A stretch of 26,513 nucleotides of DNA from contig JAOUDF010000011.1 of the NCBI GenBank assembly GCA_029859385.1, forward strand, positions 1-26,513. Reading direction: 5' to 3'. Source of the DNA: Nitrospirota bacterium. Its GTDB lineage: Bacteria; Nitrospirota; JAOUDF01. Shown here in pieces: positions 1 to 8,347 of this stretch (its first letter is position 1; every line of letters starts with the position of its first letter). A model generated the notes under the pieces. It had not been told where the DNA came from. It did not search any database and worked only from the letters and a program-made list of their open reading frames with translations. Position numbers and translations under genes: made by a program.

Positions 1-808
1 ATCTACTAGCAGCGATACCGGTCGCCTCGGCTGCCTGCTCAGGCGTGCACTGCGCCACAATCTCGCGCCACGACTCAAATCCTGCCGTATGGCGCTCGAT
101 GCAGGCGGTGTCTGCCAGCTCCTCTGAAAGGATACTGTTGGCCAGAGCCATGGCCAGGTAAATGTCGGTTCCCGGCTTTGGCTGGATAAATATGTCTGCC
201 TGCCTGGCCAGTTCCGTCCGTATGGGATCGATCACTACCAGCTGTGCGCCCCGCTCCCGCGCCTCTTTGATGATGGGAACAAGATGAATGTTGGAATGAG
301 AGGGGTTGCGGCCCCATACGATGATCAGCCGACTGTTCAGATGGTCGAGCGGATCGTGGGCCCACTGGTGCCCGAAGTCGGCAATCTGCCCCTCTTCACC
401 GGCCGCATCACAGAGAGAACCGGAAGCCATGGTCACGCCGCCCAGGAGATTGAAGAACCTGTTGGCTATGAGCCGGGTTACACCAAAGGTGCCTGCCCCC
501 ATGTAGTTGAGAATTGCCAGTGGCCCCGACTCGTCGACAATCTGCTTCAACCGCGACGCGCAGAGATCCAGGGCCTCATCCCATGAGATATCCTCCCACA
601 CGCCGTTCCGCTTGATTCGCGGCCGCAGGATGCGCTCTTTCGAGTAATTGATCTTGTGAAAGTCGCTCATCCGGGAGCAGAGAAAACCCCTGGTGTAGGG
701 ATGATCCGGGTCGCCCTCAAGCTTCGTTACCTTTCCGTCTTCAACCGTGGCGATCATGCCGCAGCCGTCCCAGCAGTCACGGAAACAGGTGGTCTTGATC
801 TTCTTCAT
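1..808 (-). CDS. Molybdopterin-dependent oxidoreductase (DMSO reductase superfamily), N-terminal part
   Basis: The first 269 residues are visible; the rest lies beyond the window edge. The N-terminus carries an iron-sulfur motif with Cys8, Cys12, Cys16 and Cys44 (C-x3-C-x3-C-x27-C), the usual place for the [4Fe-4S] cluster of this superfamily. It is followed by the family's SWDEALD segment and by GSLCDAAG, where the cysteine is a plausible Mo/W ligand. The segments IVWGRNPSHSN and VVIDPIRTELA fit the bis-MGD binding fold. No Tat signal precedes the cluster motif, so the protein is probably cytoplasmic. The ATG overlaps the rsmG stop as ATGA, implying translational coupling. The family covers formate dehydrogenases, thiosulfate/polysulfide reductases and others. 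The substrate cannot be assigned from this fragment. Confidence 0.88.
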   Translation of the reverse strand, partial: MKKIKTTCFRDCWDGCGMIATVEDGKVTKLEGDPDHPYTRGFLCSRMSDFHKINYSKERILRPRIKRNGVWEDISWDEALDLCASRLKQIVDESGPLAILNYMGAGTFGVTRLIANRFFNLLGGVTMASGSLCDAAGEEGQIADFGHQWAHDPLDHLNSRLIIVWGRNPSHSNIHLVPIIKEARERGAQLVVIDPIRTELARQADIFIQPKPGTDIYLAMALANSILSEELADTACIERHTAGFESWREIVAQCTPEQAAEATGIAASR

Positions 809-1455
809 GCTCCCTCAATTGCAAGAATCGTCCTGCGAAGGTTCGAGCCCGGCAATACCAGCTCCTCCCTCGCGACTATCGAGTAATCCGTCATCCTGTC
901 CTTAATCTGGCGCATCTCTTCGGTGCTCCGGCTCATGACTACCCGCCCGCCCTTTTTCAGGAACGGTTTGGCCAAATTCAGCGCCGCCTCGGTATCCGTC
1001 ACCGCCCGAAGGGTGACCAGATCAAAAGACCCGGCAAACTCCGGCTTCCTCGCCAGTTCTTCCGCCCGACCATGAATGGCCGTGATATCCGATAGGCCGA
1101 GCGTGCGACAGACATGACTCATAAACGACACCTTCTTCGCCACCGAGTCGAGGAGCACTACATCGAGGGAGGGGAAGACGATCTTCAAGGGGATTCCGGG
1201 AAATCCCGCCCCCGCACCTATATCGAGGAGACGCAGCGGGAGGCCGGTATCAAACCCTTTGGCAAAGGCCAGAGAATCGATGAAGTGCTTGATGACCACC
1301 TCTCGCTCATCGGTGATGGCCGTAAGATTGATTCGGGCGTTCCACTTGATAAGCTCGTCGAAATAGCGGGCGAACAGGCCGGGCATCCCGGCCGACAGCG
1401 GAAAGCCCAGCGCCGCTGCGCCGTCAGTGAGGAGCTTCAGATTCTCGGGCTTCAT
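805..1455 (-). CDS. rsmG: 16S rRNA (guanine-527-N7)-methyltransferase RsmG (GidB)
   Basis: The 216-residue product matches RsmG in length and motifs: WNARINLTAI near residues 38-47, IKHFIDSL at 55-62, and the SAM-binding loop LDIGAGAGFPGIPL at 77-90. The family methylates N7 of G527 in 16S rRNA using S-adenosylmethionine. I chose the ATG at 1455 because family members begin about nine residues before the LLxxGAxxLG segment. An in-frame GTG at 1482 would add nine residues but lies inside the parS-like palindrome and has no ribosome-binding site. The 1455 start has GAGGA directly against the ATG, so its spacing is also poor. The stop overlaps the next gene's start (ATGA). In many bacteria rsmG sits beside mnmG and parAB. 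Here its neighbours are a molybdoenzyme and a rhodanese-like gene. Confidence 0.95.
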   Translation of the reverse strand: MKPENLKLLTDGAAALGFPLSAGMPGLFARYFDELIKWNARINLTAITDEREVVIKHFIDSLAFAKGFDTGLPLRLLDIGAGAGFPGIPLKIVFPSLDVVLLDSVAKKVSFMSHVCRTLGLSDITAIHGRAEELARKPEFAGSFDLVTLRAVTDTEAALNLAKPFLKKGGRVVMSRSTEEMRQIKDRMTDYSIVAREELVLPGSNLRRTILAIEGA

Positions 1456-1474
1456 TCCTCGACCGCACCCCGCA

Positions 1475-1490
1475 TGTTCCACGTGGAACA
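1475..1490. promoter_or_regulatory. parS-like centromere site (ParB/Spo0J binding)
   Basis: The sequence TGTTCCACGTGGAACA is a perfect 16-bp palindrome. It fits the widely conserved parS consensus TGTTnCACGTGnAACA at every defined position. It lies in the gap between the rhodanese-like gene and rsmG, overlapping only the less likely GTG start of rsmG. parS sites cluster near chromosomal origins, often beside rsmG-parA-parB, so the location agrees. ParB binding is inferred from the motif. Confidence 0.85.
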
Positions 1491-1518
1491 GACTGCATAT
1501 CTCATTGAATTATTTGAC

Positions 1519-2202
1519 TTAATGGCGGACATCAAAGGCCGCGGGCAGTCCCTCATGCAGCCACCCCTCCCGGGTGCGACGGTATCCGTCTGTCGCATCG
1601 GGCTGACCCTCAAACCCGCCGATCACCGTATACACATTCTTGTAGCCCCGCAGAAACATGATGTTCGCAGCCCAGACGGCGCGGTCCCACGAACGGTCGA
1701 TGAAGATGTAATTTTTCTCCCTGTCGGGGAAATGGGTCTCAAAGGGCTTTATAAAGCGCTCCAGCTCGTCGTCGGTGATGTCCTTCGGGTCATTGATATC
1801 ACCCATGTCGATGACATCCTCGTGCCCGGTGAACCCCATGTCGATCCACGGATAGGGCATGTTGATGGCGATGGACGGATGATAAAAGCGGCCGGTCTTC
1901 TCTCCCCGCCGCAGCAGTTCCTTCTTCTCCCTGGCGCCGGGATGCCCGATCAGCTTGAACTCATGCCGGGTGCGGACGTCGACGATCTCGGCCCTCTTCT
2001 CCTCCCACAGCTTGTAGGCCTCCGTCGGCGAGATATCCTGGTCCGACTTCACGCATTTCCCGTCCGCCGATTTCTCGACGCACTTGCCGTAGATATGCGG
2101 CTGGTTCGGGATTTCGCGGGCCGTCGCTACCGACGCGCTTAAAAGAGCCGCAACCGCCGTGATTGCGAGACCGCCAAGCTTACTTTCCATAGTTGAATTC
2201 AT
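1519..2202 (-). CDS. Exported rhodanese-fold protein lacking the catalytic cysteine
   Basis: The 227-residue product starts with a signal peptide: a hydrophobic stretch at about 10-26 and a plausible cleavage after Ala-Thr-Ala at 26-28. The rhodanese domain is recognised from IVDVRTRHEF (73-82), YIFIDRSWDRAVWAANI (165-181) and GYKNVYTVIGGFEG (186-199). In active rhodaneses the loop reads C-R-S-G-x-R. Here the cysteine position is Asp169, so sulfur transfer by the usual persulfide is not expected. Two cysteines (Cys41, Cys50) lie in a pre-domain segment. The start at 2202 has GGGAG about 11 bases upstream and overlaps the preceding gene by 23 bases; an ATG at 2190 is the alternative. It is probably periplasmic and its role is unknown; it may bind a ligand or partner rather than catalyse. 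Confidence 0.8.
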   Translation of the reverse strand: MNSTMESKLGGLAITAVAALLSASVATAREIPNQPHIYGKCVEKSADGKCVKSDQDISPTEAYKLWEEKRAEIVDVRTRHEFKLIGHPGAREKKELLRRGEKTGRFYHPSIAINMPYPWIDMGFTGHEDVIDMGDINDPKDITDDELERFIKPFETHFPDREKNYIFIDRSWDRAVWAANIMFLRGYKNVYTVIGGFEGQPDATDGYRRTREGWLHEGLPAAFDVRH

Positions 2203-3031
2203 AGACCCGACTCTCCCTTTCCATCCCCATGCCCGACTCCGACGTTTCATCATAAATCAGCATCGTCCGCGGGTCAACCAGGCGCGACAGGGAGCCGCTC
2301 GCACCGGTAGCAACTGCCCCATTCTGCGGCACGGGAGAAAACGTCTGCCGGATGCGCACACAACTACCCGCCCCGCAGGGCTCCATGGCCTCAAATTGCG
2401 TCTTTATCGTCAACACGGCACCTCCCCCATCGGGAAGGACGTAACTCGTTTCCTGCTGCCACATATCGCCAATCTTCACCGTCTTTCCGATAAGCTCACC
2501 GACCCGCGCCCTCCATTCCGCCGCGGCCTTCTCTTTCAGCTCACCGGCCCTCTGCTGAATCATCGGCGTAACCTTCGCCAGCTCCTGCGGCGGCAACTCC
2601 CGGCCCAGCAGATTCATCAGCGCCGCATAGTCGACATCGGTAGTGACGAGCATTCCCTGCCTGTCGAGGTGGTGCGTAATAGTGACTTTCGACTGAAGAT
2701 CGGCAAAAGGGTCCAGTACCGGACGGCCGTTGAGCTTCAGCCCGTATTCCGCTGGCTTGACGACCACCTGCCAGCCTACCGGCGTCTGCTGAATCAAGAT
2801 GTTTGAAGACGACGTTAGTTCGTCTGTCTGCACGCCTCCGGTCGTGGCCTGCCTTTGTCTTGTTATGTGGACGGTCTCGGTGTAGCGGGTTTCGGTGGGG
2901 GGTGAGTACGTGAAAGTGATGGCGGTGCCTGAAGGTTCACCGGCATGTAGAGGCTGCACATAGGCCATCATACACATGGCTATGTTGCTGAAAAGAACTG
3001 TTACGATACAGGGAGACATGAAGCGGTTCAT
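2180..3031 (-). CDS. Exported protein of unknown function
   Basis: I do not recognise this 283-residue protein. An N-terminal hydrophobic stretch at about 8-27 followed by LHA-GEP looks like a signal peptide cleaved after Ala30. The mature part is predicted mostly beta, with a helical, Glu/Ala-rich central segment (PPQELAKVTPMIQQRAGELK and following) and a short PCGAGSC cysteine pair near the C-terminus that could form a disulfide. A TTG at 3040 would extend it by three residues, and ATG at 3019 is another option; none has a clear ribosome-binding site. Its 3' end overlaps the start of the rhodanese-like gene by 23 bases, so the two are probably co-translated and may work together in the cell envelope. 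Confidence 0.7.
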   Translation of the reverse strand: MNRFMSPCIVTVLFSNIAMCMMAYVQPLHAGEPSGTAITFTYSPPTETRYTETVHITRQRQATTGGVQTDELTSSSNILIQQTPVGWQVVVKPAEYGLKLNGRPVLDPFADLQSKVTITHHLDRQGMLVTTDVDYAALMNLLGRELPPQELAKVTPMIQQRAGELKEKAAAEWRARVGELIGKTVKIGDMWQQETSYVLPDGGGAVLTIKTQFEAMEPCGAGSCVRIRQTFSPVPQNGAVATGASGSLSRLVDPRTMLIYDETSESGMGMERESRVYEFNYGK

Positions 3032-3128
3032 AAAAGCCAATATGGCATTGAGGAGCGAGAGCGCCGCTTGCGTCTCAAAGCATATCTCTCAAATGCAGGG
3101 TTAGGGATCGCTGGAGGGAAAACTGCCT

Positions 3129-4013
3129 TCATAGTTCCGCGTCGAGCTCTATGGATTTGATGGCGACTTCATTCCGAATGATCTGACCTGTTTGTCGGTT
3201 GCGAATCTTGAACTTCAGCATGACTTTCTCCGATCTAGCGTCTCTCTGTACGTCCTGTTCCGTCACGTGCAACGCGGGATCTACGAACTCAATCTTGAAT
3301 TTCGGAGCGATTCGCTTTGGTACCGAAAAGATCATTCGGATGGCACCCTCGCCGTTTGGATGGTAGAGCACCAGCCCATCTGACCGCGTGAGGACCTGGT
3401 GGTAGGAGATCATTGCCTGATCTTCTGCCATTTGCTGCTCAACGAAGATACCGCGCTCGGGTGTTAGAGTTGTGAAATGATTTTCGTATCCTGGGGGAAC
3501 GGGTACCGGTACGGCGTCTACTGCAATAGTTAGTGAGTAGCCCTCTTCATCATAAGCGAGCTTAACGGCTTTCCCAGGTGGCACCAGAGAGGACGGCCCT
3601 ATAAAGACCGAAAAGGACACCGGACCATCTCCTAAATCGGAAAGATCGAAAACCGCATCGTTGTCGCCTAATTCGTCCGGGTGTAAGTCCAGTTTCTCAA
3701 GGGCTGGAACGCGGTAGGCATACACGCAAGTAGTTCGGCTTGTGCGAGTAAGTGGTTCTATGAAGATGGAGTTGCCATTTTCGTGGTAATTCACACGACC
3801 CGACTGGTGTATTGTTACCTGCTTTCTCTTCTGGCGAGGCTCGCCAAAGTCAACCTGCTTAGGCTCGTGTTCTCCCGGCTTCGTGCTCCAAGTGGCGTGT
3901 GACGTGCTAGTACCTTCCCTCCTCATTACGAGCATCAGGGAACCATCTCGGTCACTGGATTCTACAACCACAAACTTTCGCAGGCTGTCTTTATATCGGA
4001 CGAGGATTCGCAA
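3129..4013 (-). CDS. Hypothetical protein, possibly acquired
   Basis: The 294-residue open frame matches no family I recognise. No signal peptide or membrane segment is visible. The sequence is acidic, appears beta-rich, and has a Pro/Val stretch near the middle (VDAVPVPVPPGYENHF). The start is a TTG at 4013, chosen because a TATAAT-type promoter lies just upstream and the residues after it look coding. An internal ATG about 26 codons in is the alternative. Base composition is visibly less GC-rich and codon use looser than in its neighbours, which suggests horizontal transfer. It stands between the oppF end and the exported-protein gene and appears to be its own transcription unit. Confidence 0.6.
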   Translation of the reverse strand: MRILVRYKDSLRKFVVVESSDRDGSLMLVMRREGTSTSHATWSTKPGEHEPKQVDFGEPRQKRKQVTIHQSGRVNYHENGNSIFIEPLTRTSRTTCVYAYRVPALEKLDLHPDELGDNDAVFDLSDLGDGPVSFSVFIGPSSLVPPGKAVKLAYDEEGYSLTIAVDAVPVPVPPGYENHFTTLTPERGIFVEQQMAEDQAMISYHQVLTRSDGLVLYHPNGEGAIRMIFSVPKRIAPKFKIEFVDPALHVTEQDVQRDARSEKVMLKFKIRNRQTGQIIRNEVAIKSIELDAEL

Positions 4014-4032
4014 TGAGCTAACCCAACAAATG

Positions 4033-4074
4033 ATTATACGGTTTCGTTTAGCAACACAAAAATAACGCTAAACG
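4033..4074 (-). promoter_or_regulatory. Putative sigma-70 promoter with overlapping dyad
   Basis: On the minus strand a perfect TATAAT (-10) occupies 4038-4033, about 20 bases before the TTG start of the unknown gene. The -35 region is weak (TTTTGT with a 17-base spacer). A perfect 8-bp inverted repeat, CGTTTAGC (4045-4052) and GCTAAACG (4067-4074), overlaps the spacer and the -35 region, a position typical of a repressor operator. The rest of the 4014-4182 gap shows nothing recognisable. Confidence 0.45.
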
Positions 4075-4182
4075 ACTGACAGAACCATCGCACCACCGTT
4101 GATTGTCCAACTATCTGCCTACTCGATTCATGTGTCAAGGGGTTCAAGGTGGCGGGACAAGACAGCAGCTCCGTTACCCGTT

Positions 4183-5138
<956 letters not shown>

Positions 5139-5139
<1 letters not shown>

Positions 5140-6137
5140 CAGACCGTCCCCCGCGCTATCTCGCCTGCCCGGATGCAGCGGGAGCTGTGGCCCGCATCAA
5201 TCTCCGCCAGTGGCACGGGGGCCTTTCGGCAGTCATCGATCACATAACGGCAACGGTCGGCAAACCGACACCCCGCTGGAATGTTGATGAGCCGGGGAAC
5301 CATGCCGGGAATGGCGGTCAGCCGCTCTTTCCTGCCTGCGGCGTGGGTTGAGGGAAGCGATGCCATCAATCCCATGGTGTAAGGGTGGAGCGGCTTTGCA
5401 TAAAGAGCGGCGGTATCGCACTCCTCCACCACCTGCCCGGCGTACATAACGGCGACATGATCGGTCATCTCGGCGACAATCCCCAGGTCGTGGGTGATGA
5501 GTATGACAGAGGTGCCCAGCTCCCGGCGAATTCTGTTGAGCAGTTCGAGGATCTGCGCCTGTATGGTGACGTCCAGCGCCGTGGTGGGTTCGTCGGCGAT
5601 GATCAGCGCGGGCTCGCAGGAGATGGCCATGGCGATCATGACCCGCTGCCGCATGCCGCCGCTTAACTGGTGGGGATACTCCTTCAGGCGCTTGGCGGGC
5701 TCGGGCATCCCGACGAGGGTAAGCAGCTCTTCGGCCCTCTTCCAGGCCTCGGCCTTGCTCGCGTCGGTGTGTGCCATGACCTGCTCGGCGATCTGATAGC
5801 CGACGGTGAAGACCGGGTTCAGCGAGGTCATCGGTTCCTGGAAGATCATGGCGATGCGGCCGCCCCGGATACTCTGCATCTCCTTTTCGGGAAGGGGCAG
5901 GAGGTCGCGGCCTTCGAACTCGATGCGGCCTGATTCTACTTTTGCGGGCGGGGTAGGGAGGATGCGGAGGATGGAATGGGCGGTGACGCTCTTGCCACAG
6001 CCGCTCTCCCCCACGATGCCAAGGACCTTTCCCCGCTCGACGCGGAGGCTTACGCCGTCAACGGCGGTAAGTCGCCCCTCGTCGGTGGAAAAGGTGACGC
6101 GAAGGTCGGCGATGGAGAGGAGAGAAGAGTCTGTCAT
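5139..6137 (-). CDS. oppD: Oligopeptide/dipeptide ABC importer ATP-binding protein (OppD/DppD type)
   Basis: The 332-residue product has Walker A GESGCGKS (43-50), the signature LSGGM (158-162), Walker B ALIIADEP (177-184) and the switch His216. The PVFTVGYQIAEQ segment after the Q-loop and the C-terminal extension (NIPAGCRFADRC, then further Cys) place it in the OppD/DppD subgroup. It would form a heterodimeric ATPase with the OppF-type protein that follows. Its ATG overlaps the phosphofructokinase stop as TAATG, and its own stop overlaps oppF as TGATG. Three genes are therefore translationally coupled in an unusual pfk-oppD-oppF arrangement. Full length for the family, with no missing key residue. 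Confidence 0.9.
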
Positions 6138-7180
6138 TAAGCAAAGAAGGTTTCGGCCAGCTCCATGTAGGCCATGTCGAGCAGCTTGTACTGCTTCTCT
6201 CCGCCGGCCATGACCCCTTCGGAAAGGGGGATATCGACAATCTCCGTACCGTGGAGCGCAACCATGCGACCGAACTTGCCTTCATGGACCAGATCGGCGG
6301 CCTTTATCCCGTAGCGGGTCCCCAGTATTCTGTCGTAGGCCGACGGCGAGCCGCCCCGCTGAAGATGGCCCAGGACCACGTGGCGGGTCTCGAAACCGGT
6401 CTTTTCTTCTATCTTCTCGGCCAGCATCTCGCCGATGCCGCCCAGCATGACGTTCCCGAAGGCATCCCGCTTGGTGGTCTTGGTGATGAGGGCCTCGCTT
6501 TCATCGGGCTTCGCCCCTTCCGAGGCGGCGATGATGAAGAACTTCCTGCCCTTGGCAAAGCGGCGTTTGATGCTTTCGCAGACCTCCTCGATCTTGAACT
6601 TCTTCTCGGGGACAAGGATGAGGTCGGCGCCGCCGGCCAGTCCGCCGAAGGCGGTGATCCAGCCCGCGTGACGCCCCATGATCTCCACCACCATTACCCG
6701 GTGATGGGCCTCGGAGGTGCTGTGGAGGTTGTCGATGGCGGCGGTTACGCGGTCGACGGCGGTGTAGAATCCGAAGGTGAAGTCGGTCCCCATGAGATCG
6801 TTGTCGATGGTCTTGGGAATGCCGATGGTCTTTATACCGTGTCCCGACAGCTTGTTGAGCACCCCCAGGGTGTCGTCACCGCCCACGCCCATGATGACCT
6901 CGAGATCGAGGAGCTTTATGTTTTCCAGCAGTTTCTTCTCATTTTCAGGTTTGGCGAAGGGATTGGTGCGGGAGGTGCCTAAAATGGTGCCGCCAAGATG
7001 GAGAATGCCCGATACCGCTTCGGCGTCGAGATGATAGGTATCCGGCTCCAGCAGACCCTTCCAGCCATCCCTTATACCGGTGACATGAAAGCCGTACTTG
7101 TCCGCACGACGCACCACCGCCCGAAGCACTGCATTAAGGCCGGGGCAGTCTCCCCCGCCGGTAAGGATCCCTATTCGCAT
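6137..7180 (-). CDS. pfkA: 6-phosphofructokinase, predicted PPi-dependent type
   Basis: The 347-residue enzyme phosphorylates fructose 6-phosphate in glycolysis. It has GGDCPGLNAV at 9-18, GGDDT (100-104), PKTIDND (122-128, with the catalytic Asp126), MGRHAGW and HLQRGGSPS. In ATP-dependent enzymes the second Asp of GGDDT is usually Gly and the Lys123 position is Gly; Asp plus Lys is the pattern of pyrophosphate-dependent and mixed-group enzymes, so PPi is the likely phosphoryl donor and the reaction may be reversible. I chose ATG 7180 because AGGGGAG lies seven bases upstream and the protein then begins at the family's MRIGILTGGG; an upstream in-frame ATG at 7216 is less likely. It is first in the operon with oppD and oppF. 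Confidence 0.93.
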   Translation of the reverse strand: MRIGILTGGGDCPGLNAVLRAVVRRADKYGFHVTGIRDGWKGLLEPDTYHLDAEAVSGILHLGGTILGTSRTNPFAKPENEKKLLENIKLLDLEVIMGVGGDDTLGVLNKLSGHGIKTIGIPKTIDNDLMGTDFTFGFYTAVDRVTAAIDNLHSTSEAHHRVMVVEIMGRHAGWITAFGGLAGGADLILVPEKKFKIEEVCESIKRRFAKGRKFFIIAASEGAKPDESEALITKTTKRDAFGNVMLGGIGEMLAEKIEEKTGFETRHVVLGHLQRGGSPSAYDRILGTRYGIKAADLVHEGKFGRMVALHGTEIVDIPLSEGVMAGGEKQYKLLDMAYMELAETFFA

Positions 7181-7226
7181 GATGTTCTCCCCTGAGATTC
7201 GTAATGGCAACCGCAAACCCGCGGTA

Positions 7227-7255
7227 AACGTAACATGGTCAATCTTTTATGTCAA
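7227..7255 (-). promoter_or_regulatory. Putative sigma-70 promoter for the pfk-oppD-oppF operon
   Basis: On the minus strand a perfect -35 TTGACA (7255-7250) is followed after 17 bases by TACGTT (7232-7227), a weak -10 that keeps the first two and last bases of the consensus. Transcription would start near 7220, leaving a leader of about 40 bases. Confidence 0.45.
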
Positions 7256-7334
7256 TCGCGCCACTGCGGTAGGCAAAGATTTCCTACTATTTGGCGCCAC
7301 CACGATGAACGGCTTTCGGTGGACTCGACCCCTC

Positions 7335-7352
7335 TCAATCGATACTGATTGA
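7335..7352. promoter_or_regulatory. Dyad upstream of the flagellar promoter, candidate activator site
   Basis: TCAATC (7335-7340) and GATTGA (7347-7352) form a perfect 6-bp inverted repeat with a 6-base spacer. It is centred about 77 bases upstream of the predicted start site of the sigma-54-type promoter, where an NtrC-family activator commonly binds. The role is inferred from position and symmetry only. Confidence 0.3.
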
Positions 7353-7394
7353 TTTTATTGGATTTTTAGTCAAACAGCAAACTTTCCGACGCCT

Positions 7395-7410
7395 TGGTAC
7401 AGCTCTTGCT
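7395..7410 (+). promoter_or_regulatory. Sigma-54 (RpoN) promoter of the flgB operon
   Basis: TGGTACAGCTCTTGCT matches the -24/-12 consensus TGGCAYRNNNNTTGCW at all defined positions but one (T for C). The GG and GC elements have the correct spacing. Transcription would begin near 7421, about 39 bases before flgB. Dependence on RpoN plus a flagellar NtrC-type activator (FlrC/FleR-like) is inferred. Confidence 0.8.
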
Positions 7411-7459
7411 AATTTCCTGGTGAACAGTTGTCTCATCCTTCTGAAAAAGGAGCTTCTCA

Positions 7460-7864
7460 ATGGCGGATTCACTCTTTGGCGGCACCATAGGCCTGCTGGG
7501 CAAATCGATGGACATCCGGTCCCAGCGTCATGCGGTCCTCTCCAGTAATATCGCCAATGCCGAGACACCCGGTTACAAGTCCAAGGATATCTCTTTCGAA
7601 AACGAGCTGAGCAAGGCGATGGGCGTCAGCACCGGCGACATGAAAAAGACTCATCCAAACCACCTTTCCGGTGATACGGAAAGCATGATGACGGCGCAGA
7701 CTTCGGATTCCGAAGGCACGCTCAGAAATGACGACAATGACGTAAGCGTCGATGAAGAAATGAGCAAGCTGGCCCAGAATACCCTGCAATACAATACGTC
7801 GGCGCAGATCCTCGCCAAGAAATTCGCCGGCCTCAAATATGCCATTAGCGAAGGAAGGAGGTAA
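7460..7864 (+). CDS. flgB: Flagellar basal-body proximal rod protein FlgB
   Basis: The 134-residue protein has the conserved rod signature near its N-terminus (RQRHAVLSSNIANAETPGYKS-like, here with SSNIANAETPGYKSKD at about residues 28-43) and a C-terminal heptad-rich helix (QNTLQYNTSAQILAKKFAGL) that packs in the rod. FlgB forms part of the proximal rod crossing the periplasm and is secreted by the flagellar export apparatus without a cleaved signal. The ATG has AAAGGAG eight bases upstream. It is the first gene after the sigma-54-type promoter and is followed within three bases by flgC, as in most flagellar loci. Confidence 0.96.
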   Translation: MADSLFGGTIGLLGKSMDIRSQRHAVLSSNIANAETPGYKSKDISFENELSKAMGVSTGDMKKTHPNHLSGDTESMMTAQTSDSEGTLRNDDNDVSVDEEMSKLAQNTLQYNTSAQILAKKFAGLKYAISEGRR

Positions 7865-7867
7865 CAG

Positions 7868-8293
7868 ATGGGTCTCCTCGATGCCATTAATGTAAGCGCT
7901 TCCGGCCTTACCGCCCAGAGGACGAGGATCAATGTCATCTCCGGCAATCTGGCCAATGTGAGCACCACGAGGACCCCTGAGGGCGGTCCCTACAAGAGGA
8001 AGGACGTGGTGTTTGAGGCCCGTCCCGAGGGAGCAGCCTTTGGCCAGGTACTGCAGGACCAGGTAAACAAGGTGTCCGTCTCGGAGATTACAGAGGATAA
8101 GACACCTCCGCGCATGCAGTACGACCCTGCCCATCCCGACGCCAATGCCGACGGCTATGTGGCCATGCCCAATATCAACCTGGTGGAGGAGATGGTAAAC
8201 CTTCTGGCCGCCACGCGGTCGTATGAGGCCAATGTTACCGCCATGAACTCGGCGAAGGACATGGCGATGCGCGCCCTGGATATAGGTAAATAA
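7868..8293 (+). CDS. flgC: Flagellar basal-body rod protein FlgC
   Basis: The 141-residue product begins with the rod-family helix (DAINVSASGLTAQRTRINVI) and the SGNLANVSTTRTPEGGPYKRK segment, and ends with NINLVEEMVNLLAATRSYEANV, the typical C-terminal helix of axial rod and hook proteins. It builds the proximal rod with FlgB and is exported by the flagellar type III apparatus. AAGGAGG overlaps the end of flgB and serves as ribosome-binding site. Length is normal for the family and no key region is missing. Confidence 0.96.
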   Translation: MGLLDAINVSASGLTAQRTRINVISGNLANVSTTRTPEGGPYKRKDVVFEARPEGAAFGQVLQDQVNKVSVSEITEDKTPPRMQYDPAHPDANADGYVAMPNINLVEEMVNLLAATRSYEANVTAMNSAKDMAMRALDIGK

Positions 8294-8347
8294 GACAGCT
8301 ATCTGAGATACCCCTGAACCGAACCGCTATTCACAGGAGTAATCGCA

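Noticed and set aside
1114..2142. Long plus-strand open frame (342 codons)
   Set aside because: It runs antisense across rsmG and the rhodanese-like gene, both of which have clear family motifs; its translation shows none. GC-rich codon use readily opens such antisense frames.
3257..3276. Possible second parS site around CACGTG at 3264-3269
   Set aside because: Only the right half-site (GTGCAAC) fits; the left half lacks TGTT. It also lies within a coding frame.
4014..4182. Integron attC site or transposon end near the orphan gene
   Set aside because: The inverted repeat does not match the RYYYAAC/GTTRRRY boxes, and no integrase, transposase or target duplication is visible.
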